In this document: one piece after another, positions 55,189 through 62,668 of the stretch
Position numbering within the stretch: the first letter of the stretch is position 1
Layout of the letters: the number at the start of each line of letters is the position of its first letter
Source: VRUE01 sp963747765
GTDB lineage: Bacteria > Actinomycetota > Thermoleophilia > Solirubrobacterales > 70-9
Reading direction: 5' to 3'
DNA length: 64,000 bases
Assembly: GCA_963747765.1 (NCBI GenBank)
Contig: CAVVGH010000007.1
Location: 434,001-498,000 of the forward strand
Position numbers and translations under genes: made by a program
The notes under the pieces: model-generated
Seen by the model: the letters and a program-made list of their open reading frames with translations, nothing else
Told to the model about the DNA's origin: nothing
Database searches by the model: none

Positions 55189-55194
55189 TATACT
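55189..55194 (+). promoter_or_regulatory. -10 element of the rimP-nusA-infB operon
   Basis: TATACT, the same hexamer as in the mihF promoter. The start point should be near 55201, which places the terminator at 55231-55255 in the transcribed leader. The -35 is weak. Confidence 0.55.
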
Positions 55195-55230
55195 GAGCGC
55201 AAGCTTTTCCACGTTCAACCCCGTGTCGAG

Positions 55231-55255
55231 AAGTGGGCCTGGCCCACTTTTTTTT
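55231..55255 (+). terminator. Intrinsic terminator in the leader of rimP-nusA-infB (attenuator)
   Basis: AGTGGG-CCTGG-CCCACT forms a 6-bp stem, followed by a run of eight T. It ends 8 nt before the rimP-like ATG. As it lies between the operon promoter and its first gene, read-through must be regulated. CCAC in the leader (55209-55212) could compete for GTGG in the stem. Confidence 0.85.
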
Positions 55256-55263
55256 CGCCCCAA

Positions 55264-55530
55264 ATGGCCGCCGCAAAGCTCCAAAACGACATCCAACAGC
55301 AGCTTCGCGAGCTCGACTCGCAGCTGGACCTGGTCGCCCTCGAGCAACCCGGGTCTGAGGCGCTGCGCCTCTTCATCGATCACCCGGATGGAGTCGATTT
55401 GGCGCTCTGCGAACGCGTCAGCAAGCACCTCAGCCACTTGCGGTCGGACTTCTCGCTCGAGGTGTCCTCGCCGGGCGACAGGCAGCGCCGCCGGGGTCAT
55501 GTTTCCGAGACAGCCAAGGAGCAGCCGTGA
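55264..55530 (+). CDS. rimP: Truncated RimP-like ribosome maturation factor
   Basis: 88 aa. 'LQNDIQQQLRELDSQLDLVALEQPGSEALRLFIDHPDGVDLALCERVSKHLS...SLEVSSPG' aligns by eye to the N-terminal RimP domain, including the 'LRVyID...GV.lddCe.vS' and 'LEVSSPG' motifs. Normal RimP is ~150-170 aa; the C-terminal SH3-like domain that should follow 'LEVSSPG' is gone, replaced by 17 mostly polar residues. Position before nusA supports the identity. It overlaps nusA by 4 nt. It may still bind the 30S subunit, or be a degraded remnant. Confidence 0.75.
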   Translation: MAAAKLQNDIQQQLRELDSQLDLVALEQPGSEALRLFIDHPDGVDLALCERVSKHLSHLRSDFSLEVSSPGDRQRRRGHVSETAKEQP

Positions 55531-57188
55531 GCAAGGAGATCGTCGACGCAATCAAGGCGCTCGAGCAGGAAAAGGGCATCGCCGCCGACACGTTGATGGA
55601 CGCGCTTGCCGATGCCCTCCTCTCCGCCTACAAGAAGACGCCCGGGGCAGCCAAATACGCCCGCGTCGACCTCGATCACGAGACGGGGGACTTTCGTGTC
55701 TTCGAATTGATCCTGCCGCCCGACCTCGAGGAGAAGCTGTTGGCCGAGGCGGCCAAGGTGCAGGAGGAAGAGCGCGAGATAGACCCCGAGACGGGGGAGA
55801 TGCGGGAGCTGGAGGAGCCCGAGCTCGACCCGGCGATGATCGCGCCCTACGAGGAGCAGATCACCACTCGCGACGTGACCCCCGACGACTTCGGGCGGAT
55901 CGCTGCGCAGACCGCCAAGCAGGTGATCCTGCAGCGGATCCGCGAGGCGGAACGGATGATGATGTTCGACGAGTACCAGGATCGCGTCGGCGAGCTGATC
56001 ACCGGCATCATCCAACAGTCGGACAAGCGCTACACGCTGGTCCAGCTGCGCGAGCGGGTCGAGGCGCTGCTTCCCAAGTCCGAGCAGGTCTACAACGAGC
56101 GCTACGACCACGGCATGCGGGTCAAGGCCGTGATCACGGACGTCTCGGATTCGACCAAGGGCCCGGCGATCGTCGTTTCTCGGCGCAGTCCCGAGCTGAT
56201 CAAGAAGCTGTTCGAAATCGAGGTTCCGGAGATCGCCGACAAATTGGTCGAGGTGGTCGGCGTCGCGCGCGAGCCGGGCTACCGCTCGAAGATCGCCGTT
56301 ATCTCGCACGCCGACGGGGTGGACCCAGTTGGAGCCTGCGTCGGTCCCCGCGGCTCCCGGGTGCGGATGGTCGTCTCGGAGCTGAGGGGCGAGAAGATCG
56401 ACATCATCCCGCACAACGACGAGCCGGCTCGATTTGTCGCCAAGGCGCTGTCCCCTGCCAGGGTCCGCGAGGTGATCGTCGACGACGAGGAGCGCCAGGC
56501 AACGGTGATCGTCCCCGACGACCAGCTCTCGCTGGCGATCGGGCGCGACGGCCAGAACGCGCGCCTGGCGGCCCGGCTGACCGGTTGGCGGGTCGACATC
56601 AAATCGGAGACCGCCTTCGCCCAGGAGGACAGCGAGGTCGAATACGAGGGCGAGGAGCCCTCCGACGGGCACTGCATGGCGGTGCTGTCGAACGGACGCC
56701 GCTGTCCAAACGCGACGGTTGGCGATTCGGGCTACTGCGGCCTGCCCCAGCACCAGGCGCTGGGAAGGTTCTCGACCAACCAGATCGCGGTCCTCGCACC
56801 GCTGGCCGAGGCCGAGGTGGCAATCCTTGCCGACCCCGATGCCGACAGCGGCCAGGTGGCCGAGCTGGTCGCGCGCGCCGAAGCGGAGTTCGAAGAGGCC
56901 GCTCCCGAGGAGGACGCAGAGCCGGCGCCCGAGGAGCCTGTCGCGGATGTGGATGCGAATGCCGACGCCGCGGCTGCGGGCCCCGTCGCCGAGGACAGCG
57001 CTGCGGCGCAGCCGGCGGAGGAAGCGCCCTCGGTGCCACCCGCCGAGGACGCGCCTGAGGCAGAGCAACCCCAGGGCGGGGCAGCCGCCGAGGAGCCGCC
57101 CCAGGACCGAGCCGAAGGAGAGTCCGACGTCGCTGAAGGGGAGCAGGAGAGCGACGAGCCGGAGGCTGTGGTTGAGGAGGCTGAGTAG
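55527..57188 (+). CDS. nusA: Transcription factor NusA with zinc-like motif and acidic tail
   Basis: 553 aa, ~200 longer than typical actinobacterial NusA. N-terminal RNA-polymerase domain (to ~190), S1 domain (~195-265, 'GMRVKAVITDVSDSTKGPAIVVSRRSPEL'), KH1/KH2 ('GACVGPRGSRVRMVVSELRGEKIDI', 'LAIGRDGQNARLAARLTGW'). Then a possible zinc site: Cys383, Cys393, Cys404, His409 around 'NGRRCPN' and 'GYCGLPQH'. A helix-hairpin-like bit follows and an Ala/Glu-rich acidic tail (~450-553). Controls pausing, termination and antitermination. The ylxR gene that usually follows is absent. Confidence 0.93.
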   Translation: MSKEIVDAIKALEQEKGIAADTLMDALADALLSAYKKTPGAAKYARVDLDHETGDFRVFELILPPDLEEKLLAEAAKVQEEEREIDPETGEMRELEEPELDPAMIAPYEEQITTRDVTPDDFGRIAAQTAKQVILQRIREAERMMMFDEYQDRVGELITGIIQQSDKRYTLVQLRERVEALLPKSEQVYNERYDHGMRVKAVITDVSDSTKGPAIVVSRRSPELIKKLFEIEVPEIADKLVEVVGVAREPGYRSKIAVISHADGVDPVGACVGPRGSRVRMVVSELRGEKIDIIPHNDEPARFVAKALSPARVREVIVDDEERQATVIVPDDQLSLAIGRDGQNARLAARLTGWRVDIKSETAFAQEDSEVEYEGEEPSDGHCMAVLSNGRRCPNATVGDSGYCGLPQHQALGRFSTNQIAVLAPLAEAEVAILADPDADSGQVAELVARAEAEFEEAAPEEDAEPAPEEPVADVDANADAAAAGPVAEDSAAAQPAEEAPSVPPAEDAPEAEQPQGGAAAEEPPQDRAEGESDVAEGEQESDEPEAVVEEAE

Positions 57189-57194
57189 GGGCTA

Positions 57195-59414
57195 GTGGCA
57201 AAGAAGCGCATCCATGAAATCGCCAAGGCACAGGGTGTCGCCAGCAAGGAGTTGCTGGCAGCCCTGAAGGCGGCCGGGATCGAAGCGAAAGCCGCCGCTT
57301 CCAGCGTCGAGGAGTCGGACGCGCTGAAGGCGCTTGCGGCCGGCGACGGAGGCGCTGCAGCCGCCGCCAAGCCGAAGCCCGAGGCCAAGGCACCGGCAAA
57401 GGCGCCTGCCAAGCCCAAGGCACCGGCAAAGACCGACAGGCCGGGCACCCCGGCCGCTGGAGAGGTCCCCAAGCCGCCTGCCAAGAAACCCGGCGGGTCG
57501 ACCAAGAAACGGCGCGTCGTGATCGATTCCCAGGCCGCCCGGCGCGATCAGATGGGCGGTCCGCCCCCGCAGCGCCCGCCGCGACGGCGGGGCGGGCGCC
57601 GCCGACGACCACTTCTCGAGGAGCCGCCGGCGAAGGCACAGGCGCCCGCCGAGATCGAGGCCACCAAGGTCAATTCCGGCGCTTCGGTGCGCGAGGTTGC
57701 CGAACTGCTTGGCCTCAGCAGCGCCGAGCTGATCAAGAAGCTGATGGCGATGGGTGAGATGGCAACCCTCACGCAGACCCTCAGCGACGACTCGGTGAAG
57801 GCGATCGCGGAGGAGTTCGACCGCAAGATCGAGATCGTCACGGCGGCGGAGGAGGAGCCCGCGGCGCCGGAGTTCGAAGACGCCGAGGGCAGCCTGGCGC
57901 TGCGCCCACCGGTCGTGACGATCATGGGTCACGTCGACCATGGCAAGACCTCGCTGCTGGACGCGATCCGCGAGACCGAGGTCGCGGCGGGCGAGGCCGG
58001 CGGTATCACTCAGCACATCGGCGCTTACCAGGTGCACCACGGCGACAAACCGATCACCTTCCTGGACACACCCGGCCACGCGGCATTCACGGCGATGCGC
58101 GCGCGCGGCGCGCGGGTCACCGACATCGCGGTCGTGGTTGTCGCGGCCGACGACGGCGTCATGCCGCAGACCAAAGAGGCGATCGACCATGCCCGCGCCG
58201 CGGACGTCCCGATCCTGATCGCGGTCAACAAGATCGACAAGGAGGGTGCCCAGCCGGATCGCGTTCGCAACGAGCTGGCGGCCGACGGCCTGGCACCGGA
58301 GGACTGGGGAGGCGAGACCGTGTACTGCGACGTCTCGGCCAAGACCCACGACGGCCTCGACAACCTGCTCGACATGATCCTCCTCGTCGCCGAGCTCGAG
58401 GAGCTGACGGCCAATCCGGATACGTCGGCATCGGGCACCGTGATCGAGTCCCAGCTGGACCCCGGCCGCGGGCCGGTCGTGACGATCCTCGTGCAACGCG
58501 GCACGCTCGAGGTCGGCGACGCGCTGGTCGCCGGCTCCCAGTGGGGGCGGGTCCGGGCGATGCACGACTTCACACGCGAGCGGGTCGAGCGCGCCGAGCC
58601 GGGGATGCCGGTGGAGGTGCTCGGCTTCGATGGCGTCTGCGAGGCCGGTGAGTTCGTGCAGGCGGTCGAGAACGATCGGCGCGCCCGCCAGCTCGCCCAG
58701 GAGCGGGCAAACCGGCTCAAGACCGAGGCTCTGGCCCGGCGCCAGGCCCGCAAGGTCAGTCTCGAGGAGGTCTTCTCCCGAGCCCAGGAAGGGGAGATCA
58801 AAGAGCTCAACATCGTGCTCAAGGCCGATGTCGCCGGCTCGCTGGAGGCGCTGCAGGACGAGATCGCCAAGGTGCCCCAGGAGCGGGTCGGGATCAACGT
58901 CATCCACTCGCAGACCGGGGGCATAAACGAGTCCGACGTGATGCTCGCCTCCGCATCCGACGCGATCGTCATCGGCTTCAACGTTCGCCCGCTCGCCGAC
59001 GCCCGGCGCGCGGCCGGGCGCGAGGGCGTCGACATCCGCACCTACTCGGTCATCTACAAAGTCACCGAGGACCTTCGCAACGCGATGGAGGGGATGCTGG
59101 AGGCCGTCGAGGTGGAGGAGACGGTCGGCGAGGTCGAGGTCAAACAGACCTTCAAGGCCTCGAAGGTCGGCCGGATCGCCGGTTGCGTGGTCAGCGAGGG
59201 CCGGGTCAGCCGCGATTCAAACGTCCGCCTCGTCCGCGAGGGCACGGTCGTCTGGTCGGGCAGGATCGGCTCGCTGCGGCGCTTCAAAGAGGACGTCCAG
59301 GAGGTCGAGCAGGGACAGGAGTGCGGCATCGTGCTCGACGGCTACCCGGACGTCAAGGAGGGCGACGTGCTCGAGTTGTTCAAGACCAAACAGGTCGAGC
59401 AGACCCTGGAGTAG
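57195..59414 (+). CDS. infB: Translation initiation factor IF-2
   Basis: 739 aa, GTG start 6 nt after nusA. N-terminal 'KRIHEIAKAQGVASKELLAALKAAG' (IF2-N), an Ala/Lys/Pro-rich linker (~50-110), an Arg/Pro patch, a second IF2-N ('SVREVAELLGLSSAELIKKLM'), then GTPase: G1 'IMGHVDHGKTSLLDAI', G3 'FLDTPGHAAF', G4 'VNKID'. C-terminal domains bind fMet-tRNA ('LKADVAGSLEAL', 'CVVSEGRV'). Delivers initiator tRNA to the 30S subunit. Confidence 0.97.
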   Translation: MAKKRIHEIAKAQGVASKELLAALKAAGIEAKAAASSVEESDALKALAAGDGGAAAAAKPKPEAKAPAKAPAKPKAPAKTDRPGTPAAGEVPKPPAKKPGGSTKKRRVVIDSQAARRDQMGGPPPQRPPRRRGGRRRRPLLEEPPAKAQAPAEIEATKVNSGASVREVAELLGLSSAELIKKLMAMGEMATLTQTLSDDSVKAIAEEFDRKIEIVTAAEEEPAAPEFEDAEGSLALRPPVVTIMGHVDHGKTSLLDAIRETEVAAGEAGGITQHIGAYQVHHGDKPITFLDTPGHAAFTAMRARGARVTDIAVVVVAADDGVMPQTKEAIDHARAADVPILIAVNKIDKEGAQPDRVRNELAADGLAPEDWGGETVYCDVSAKTHDGLDNLLDMILLVAELEELTANPDTSASGTVIESQLDPGRGPVVTILVQRGTLEVGDALVAGSQWGRVRAMHDFTRERVERAEPGMPVEVLGFDGVCEAGEFVQAVENDRRARQLAQERANRLKTEALARRQARKVSLEEVFSRAQEGEIKELNIVLKADVAGSLEALQDEIAKVPQERVGINVIHSQTGGINESDVMLASASDAIVIGFNVRPLADARRAAGREGVDIRTYSVIYKVTEDLRNAMEGMLEAVEVEETVGEVEVKQTFKASKVGRIAGCVVSEGRVSRDSNVRLVREGTVVWSGRIGSLRRFKEDVQEVEQGQECGIVLDGYPDVKEGDVLELFKTKQVEQTLE

Positions 59415-59415
59415 G

Positions 59416-59754
59416 ATGGCCGCTCCTCGCATGCGCCGCATCAACGAGGTGCTTCGCGAGGTGATCGGCTCAGCGATTGCCACCGATTTGAGCGATCCTC
59501 GCATTGGATTCGTCACCGTGACGTCGGTTGAAACCAGCCCAGACCTCCGCAGCGCCAAGGTGCACGTCAGCGTCCTCGGCGACGAGGAGAAGCGCGAGGC
59601 GACGCTCGCCGGCCTGCGCTCGTCGCACGGGGTGATCCAGTCGAAGATCGCCGCTGAGACTCGCATGAAGCGAACGCCCACGCTTTCCTTCCATTACGAC
59701 CCCACCGTTGAGCAGGGCATGAGGATCTCCCGCCTCCTGGACGACCGGCCATGA
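59416..59754 (+). CDS. rbfA: Ribosome-binding factor A
   Basis: 112 aa. 'MRRINEVLREVIGSAIATDLSDPRIGFVTVTSVETSPDLRSAKVHVSVLG' is the KH-like RbfA fold. Helps 16S rRNA 5'-end maturation. Starts 1 nt after infB and overlaps nrnA by 4 nt. Confidence 0.95.
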   Translation: MAAPRMRRINEVLREVIGSAIATDLSDPRIGFVTVTSVETSPDLRSAKVHVSVLGDEEKREATLAGLRSSHGVIQSKIAAETRMKRTPTLSFHYDPTVEQGMRISRLLDDRP

Positions 59755-60752
59755 GCGAGGCAGCCAGCCTCAGTGCAACCGCGATGGAGCAGGTGGCCGC
59801 CGAGATCCGCACTCGGGACCGCTTCCTGCTCACCGCCCACGAGGGCCCGGACGGCGACGCGCTCGGCTCGCTGCTTGGCATGCACCACCTGCTGGTCGGC
59901 CTTGGCAAGGACTCGGTCATGTTCATGGCGGCGAAGGAGTTCCCGCTGCCGATCGAGTACCGGTTCCTGCCGCTCGAGGAGGTCTTTCACGAGCCGCCCG
60001 TCGATATGTCCGACCGCGTGGTCGTCTTCCTCGACTGCGGCAACATCAACCGGATGCCGGTCGACTGCCTGACCGAGGGAAGCCTCCTGGTCAACATCGA
60101 CCACCACCACGACAACACGCAGTTCGGCGACATCAACCTGGTCGATGTCGATGCCTCCTGCACCGCGGAGATCGTCTACCAGCTGGCGGGTGTGCTCGGG
60201 GTGCCGATCACGCCTGAGATGGCGTCGGCGCTCTACGTGGGCCTGGTCACGGACACCGGCAAGTTCATGTACGAGAACACGAACGCCAGGACCCATCGGA
60301 TCGCCGCGGAGCTGATCGAGTCGGGCGTCGCGGTTGACGACATCTACAGGCGTCTCTACGAGCATGTCCCGACCGAGAAGCTGCAGCTGCTGGCGCGAGC
60401 GCTCAACGACATCCGCACGCATTGCGGCGGGGCGCTGGTGCTGGCCAACATCACCGCCGAGGACTACGAGGCAAGCGGCTCCGGCGCCGAGATGACCGAG
60501 GGGATCATCGACCATCTGCGCTCGGTGGAAGGCGCGAAGGTGGCGGCGATGGTTCGCGATTTGGGCGACCGAGGGCGGCACGCCCGCAAGGTGAGCCTGC
60601 GATCGAGCGGCGGCGAGGTGGACGTGTCGGCAATCGCGCGCCAGCACGGCGGCGGCGGGCACAAGCGCGCCGCGGGCTTCTCGACGGATCTCTCGTTCGA
60701 CGAGATCGTTGCCCTGCTCAGCGGCGAAGTCGGCGCCCAGCTGGGGCCCTAG
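59751..60752 (+). CDS. nrnA: DHH/DHHA1 nanoRNase / pAp phosphatase
   Basis: 333 aa. DHH motifs 'LTAHEGPDGDALGSLLGMHHLL', 'VFLDCGNINRM', 'VNIDHHHDNTQFG', 'GLVTDTGKFMYENT', then DHHA1 'RQHGGGGHKRAAGF'. Degrades 2-5-nt RNAs and removes phosphate from pAp. The usual place is between rbfA and truB, as here. Confidence 0.93.
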   Translation: MSEAASLSATAMEQVAAEIRTRDRFLLTAHEGPDGDALGSLLGMHHLLVGLGKDSVMFMAAKEFPLPIEYRFLPLEEVFHEPPVDMSDRVVVFLDCGNINRMPVDCLTEGSLLVNIDHHHDNTQFGDINLVDVDASCTAEIVYQLAGVLGVPITPEMASALYVGLVTDTGKFMYENTNARTHRIAAELIESGVAVDDIYRRLYEHVPTEKLQLLARALNDIRTHCGGALVLANITAEDYEASGSGAEMTEGIIDHLRSVEGAKVAAMVRDLGDRGRHARKVSLRSSGGEVDVSAIARQHGGGGHKRAAGFSTDLSFDEIVALLSGEVGAQLGP

Positions 60753-60754
60753 GC

Positions 60755-61405
60755 GTGCCGGAGGAGGCGGAAGGCTCCGTGCTGCTTTGCGACAAGCCGG
60801 CGGGCATGACCTCGCACGACGTGGTGCTGGCGGTCCGGCGCGAACGTGACTGCAAGGTCGGGCACGCGGGCACCCTCGATCCGTTCGCGACCGGCCTGCT
60901 GCTCCTCCTGCTGGGCCGCGCCACCCGCCTGCAGCGCTTCCTGACGTCGCTGCCCAAGACCTATCTGGCGACCGCCCGGCTCGGCTGGCGCTCGAGCACC
61001 GGCGATCCCGACGGCGAGCTGGTCGAGACCGGCAGGGTCCCGGCGTCGCTGCAGCTGCCCACGGGCACCGTCCGCCAGCGGGTCCCGATGACCTCCGCTG
61101 TGCGGGTGGGCGGCGAGCGCCTCTACCGCAAGGCCCATCGCGGCGAAACGGTCGAGACCCCGCTGCGCGACGTCAACGTGTACCGGGCTGACCTGTTGAG
61201 CAAGGGGGGCGACGGGGCGACCTATGAGATCGAATGCTCCGCCGGCACCTATGTGCGCACGCTGATCGAGGTGCTCGAGGACGCTTACTGCGCGCAGCTG
61301 CGACGCACGGCGATCGGACCGTTCCGGGTCGAGGACGCCGGTGAGGAGATTGAGACAACCCGGGTCGCGGAGCTGGTCCCGGCGGTTGGAGAGGCGCTGC
61401 GCTGA
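60755..61405 (+). CDS. truB: tRNA pseudouridine-55 synthase, short form
   Basis: 216 aa from GTG 60755. Catalytic Asp42 in 'GHAGTLDPFATGLL', 'KPAGMTSHDVV', and the second conserved region 'ECSAGTYVRTLIEVL'. Typical TruB is ~290-310 aa; here the C-terminal PUA-like domain is missing. It still should isomerise U55 in tRNA T-loops. Coupled to ribF by an ATG nested in its TGA. Confidence 0.92.
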   Translation: MPEEAEGSVLLCDKPAGMTSHDVVLAVRRERDCKVGHAGTLDPFATGLLLLLLGRATRLQRFLTSLPKTYLATARLGWRSSTGDPDGELVETGRVPASLQLPTGTVRQRVPMTSAVRVGGERLYRKAHRGETVETPLRDVNVYRADLLSKGGDGATYEIECSAGTYVRTLIEVLEDAYCAQLRRTAIGPFRVEDAGEEIETTRVAELVPAVGEALR

Positions 61406-62295
61406 TGGCGAAAATGCGGGTCACGAGACTGCCGGACGCCGAGCCGCGGCCGCGCCACGTCGCAATCGGGACCTTCGACGGCGTCCACCGGGGCCACCAG
61501 GCGGTGATCGACGACGCCGACACGGTGCTCACCTTCGACCCGCACCCGCTGGCCGTGCTGCACCCCGCGGCGCTGCCGAAGCTGATCATGCCGTTCGAGG
61601 TGAAGCGCGACGTGATCGAGGGCCTTGGCGTGGCCGAGCTGGTCGTGATCCCGTTCGACCACGAGTTCGCCGAACTGCCGGCCGAGGGCTTTGTCGAGCA
61701 CGTCCTGCTCGAACGGCTCGGAGCGGAGCGCGTCTCGGTGGGAGAGAACTTTCGATTCGGGGCCAAGGCGAGGGGCGACACCGAGATGCTCGGCTCGCGC
61801 ACGGAGTTCGAGACGCGGGTCGTTCCGCTGGTCGAGGTCGACGGCGAGACCATCTCCTCGACTCGCATCCGGGCGCTGATCGCGGCCGGAGAGATGGAGA
61901 CCGCGCGGCGCTGTCTTGGGGCTCCTTTCATGGTCGAGGGGACGGTGGTCGGGGGGGACCAGCGCGGTCGCGAGCTGGGCTTTCCGACCGCCAACATCGT
62001 TCCCGACGACCGGTTGGCGATCCCCGGGCACGGCGTCTACGCAGCGTTTGCGAACGGGGTCCCCGCCGCCGTCAACGTCGGCGTGCGGCCGACCTTCGAA
62101 ACCGGCCGCGGGGTGCTGATCGAGAGCTACCTGATCGACTACGAGGAGGACCTCTACGGAACGACGCTGCGAGTTGCCTTCGTAAAGCGCCTGCGCGGCG
62201 AGCGGCGGTTCTCCGGGGTGGAGGACCTGGTCGCCCAGATGCACAACGACGTCGATGACGCGAGGCGTGTCTGTGCTAGCTTCACCGACGTCTGA
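61405..62295 (+). CDS. ribF: Bifunctional riboflavin kinase / FAD synthetase
   Basis: 296 aa. N-terminal nucleotidyltransferase 'AIGTFDGVHRGHQAVI' and 'SSTRIRALIAAGEM'; C-terminal riboflavin kinase 'GTVVGGDQRGRELGFPTANI' and 'VYAAFANGVPAAVNVGVRPTF', with Glu in 'VLIESYLIDYEEDLYG'. Makes FMN and FAD. Between truB and rpsO, a conserved order. Its last part carries the rpsO promoter candidate. Confidence 0.95.
   Translation: MAKMRVTRLPDAEPRPRHVAIGTFDGVHRGHQAVIDDADTVLTFDPHPLAVLHPAALPKLIMPFEVKRDVIEGLGVAELVVIPFDHEFAELPAEGFVEHVLLERLGAERVSVGENFRFGAKARGDTEMLGSRTEFETRVVPLVEVDGETISSTRIRALIAAGEMETARRCLGAPFMVEGTVVGGDQRGRELGFPTANIVPDDRLAIPGHGVYAAFANGVPAAVNVGVRPTFETGRGVLIESYLIDYEEDLYGTTLRVAFVKRLRGERRFSGVEDLVAQMHNDVDDARRVCASFTDV
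62277..62282 (+). promoter_or_regulatory. Extended -10 for rpsO inside ribF
   Basis: TGC-TAGCTT is an extended -10; the rpsO ATG is 12 nt downstream. It would give rpsO a separate, near-leaderless transcript. Confidence 0.45.
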
Positions 62296-62564
62296 TGGGA
62301 CTCACGAAGGAAAAGAAGACCGAGTTGATCGGCAAGTTCGGTCGCGCCGGCAACGACACCGGCTCGGCCGAGGTCCAGGTCGCGCTGCTCACCGAACGCA
62401 TCAACGACCTGACCGCGCACCTTCGAGAGCACGCCAAAGACCACCACTCACGTCGCGGTCTCCTGATGCTGGTCGGCAAGCGCCGCCGCATGCTGCGCTA
62501 TCTGGAGCGCACCGACGTCGAGCGCTACCGCTCGCTGGTCGGCGAGCTCGGCCTGCGCAAATAG
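62295..62564 (+). CDS. rpsO: 30S ribosomal protein S15
   Basis: 89 aa, standard length. 'GSAEVQVALLTERINDLTAHLREHAKDHHSRRGLLMLVGKRRRML' is the conserved helical core that binds the 16S three-way junction. ATG overlaps the ribF stop. Followed by pnp, as in most bacteria. Confidence 0.97.
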   Translation: MGLTKEKKTELIGKFGRAGNDTGSAEVQVALLTERINDLTAHLREHAKDHHSRRGLLMLVGKRRRMLRYLERTDVERYRSLVGELGLRK

Positions 62565-62586
62565 CGCAGTCGGCACAGCCGCCCTG

Positions 62587-62652
62587 TACTCTCTCGGTGA
62601 AAGAGAACGAGAGTTCTGAAAGCAAATGGGTCGCCAACCGGGCGACCGGAGG
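62587..62652 (+). promoter_or_regulatory. pnp promoter and two-hairpin leader
   Basis: TACTCT (62587-62592) serves as -10. The leader then offers CTCTCG/CGAGAG (62591-62596 with 62608-62613) and GGTCGCC-aaccg-GGCGACC (62629-62647), a 7-bp stem directly before GGAGG (62648-62652). In E. coli and Streptomyces the rpsO-pnp hairpin is an RNase III target used for pnp autoregulation; the same may apply here. Confidence 0.55.
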
Positions 62653-62653
62653 T

Positions 62654-62668
62654 ATGACAACTAAATGA
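62654..62668 (+). other. Four-codon mini-ORF overlapping the pnp start
   Basis: ATG ACA ACT AAA TGA lies between the pnp Shine-Dalgarno and the pnp ATG; its stop overlaps that ATG (ATGA). GGAGG is only 1 nt before the mini-ORF ATG and 12 nt before the pnp ATG, both unusual. It may be chance. Confidence 0.2.

Noticed and set aside
57300..57640. Ala/Lys/Pro-rich stretch in infB as a repeat element
   Set aside because: Low-complexity linkers are usual in the N-terminal part of actinobacterial IF-2.
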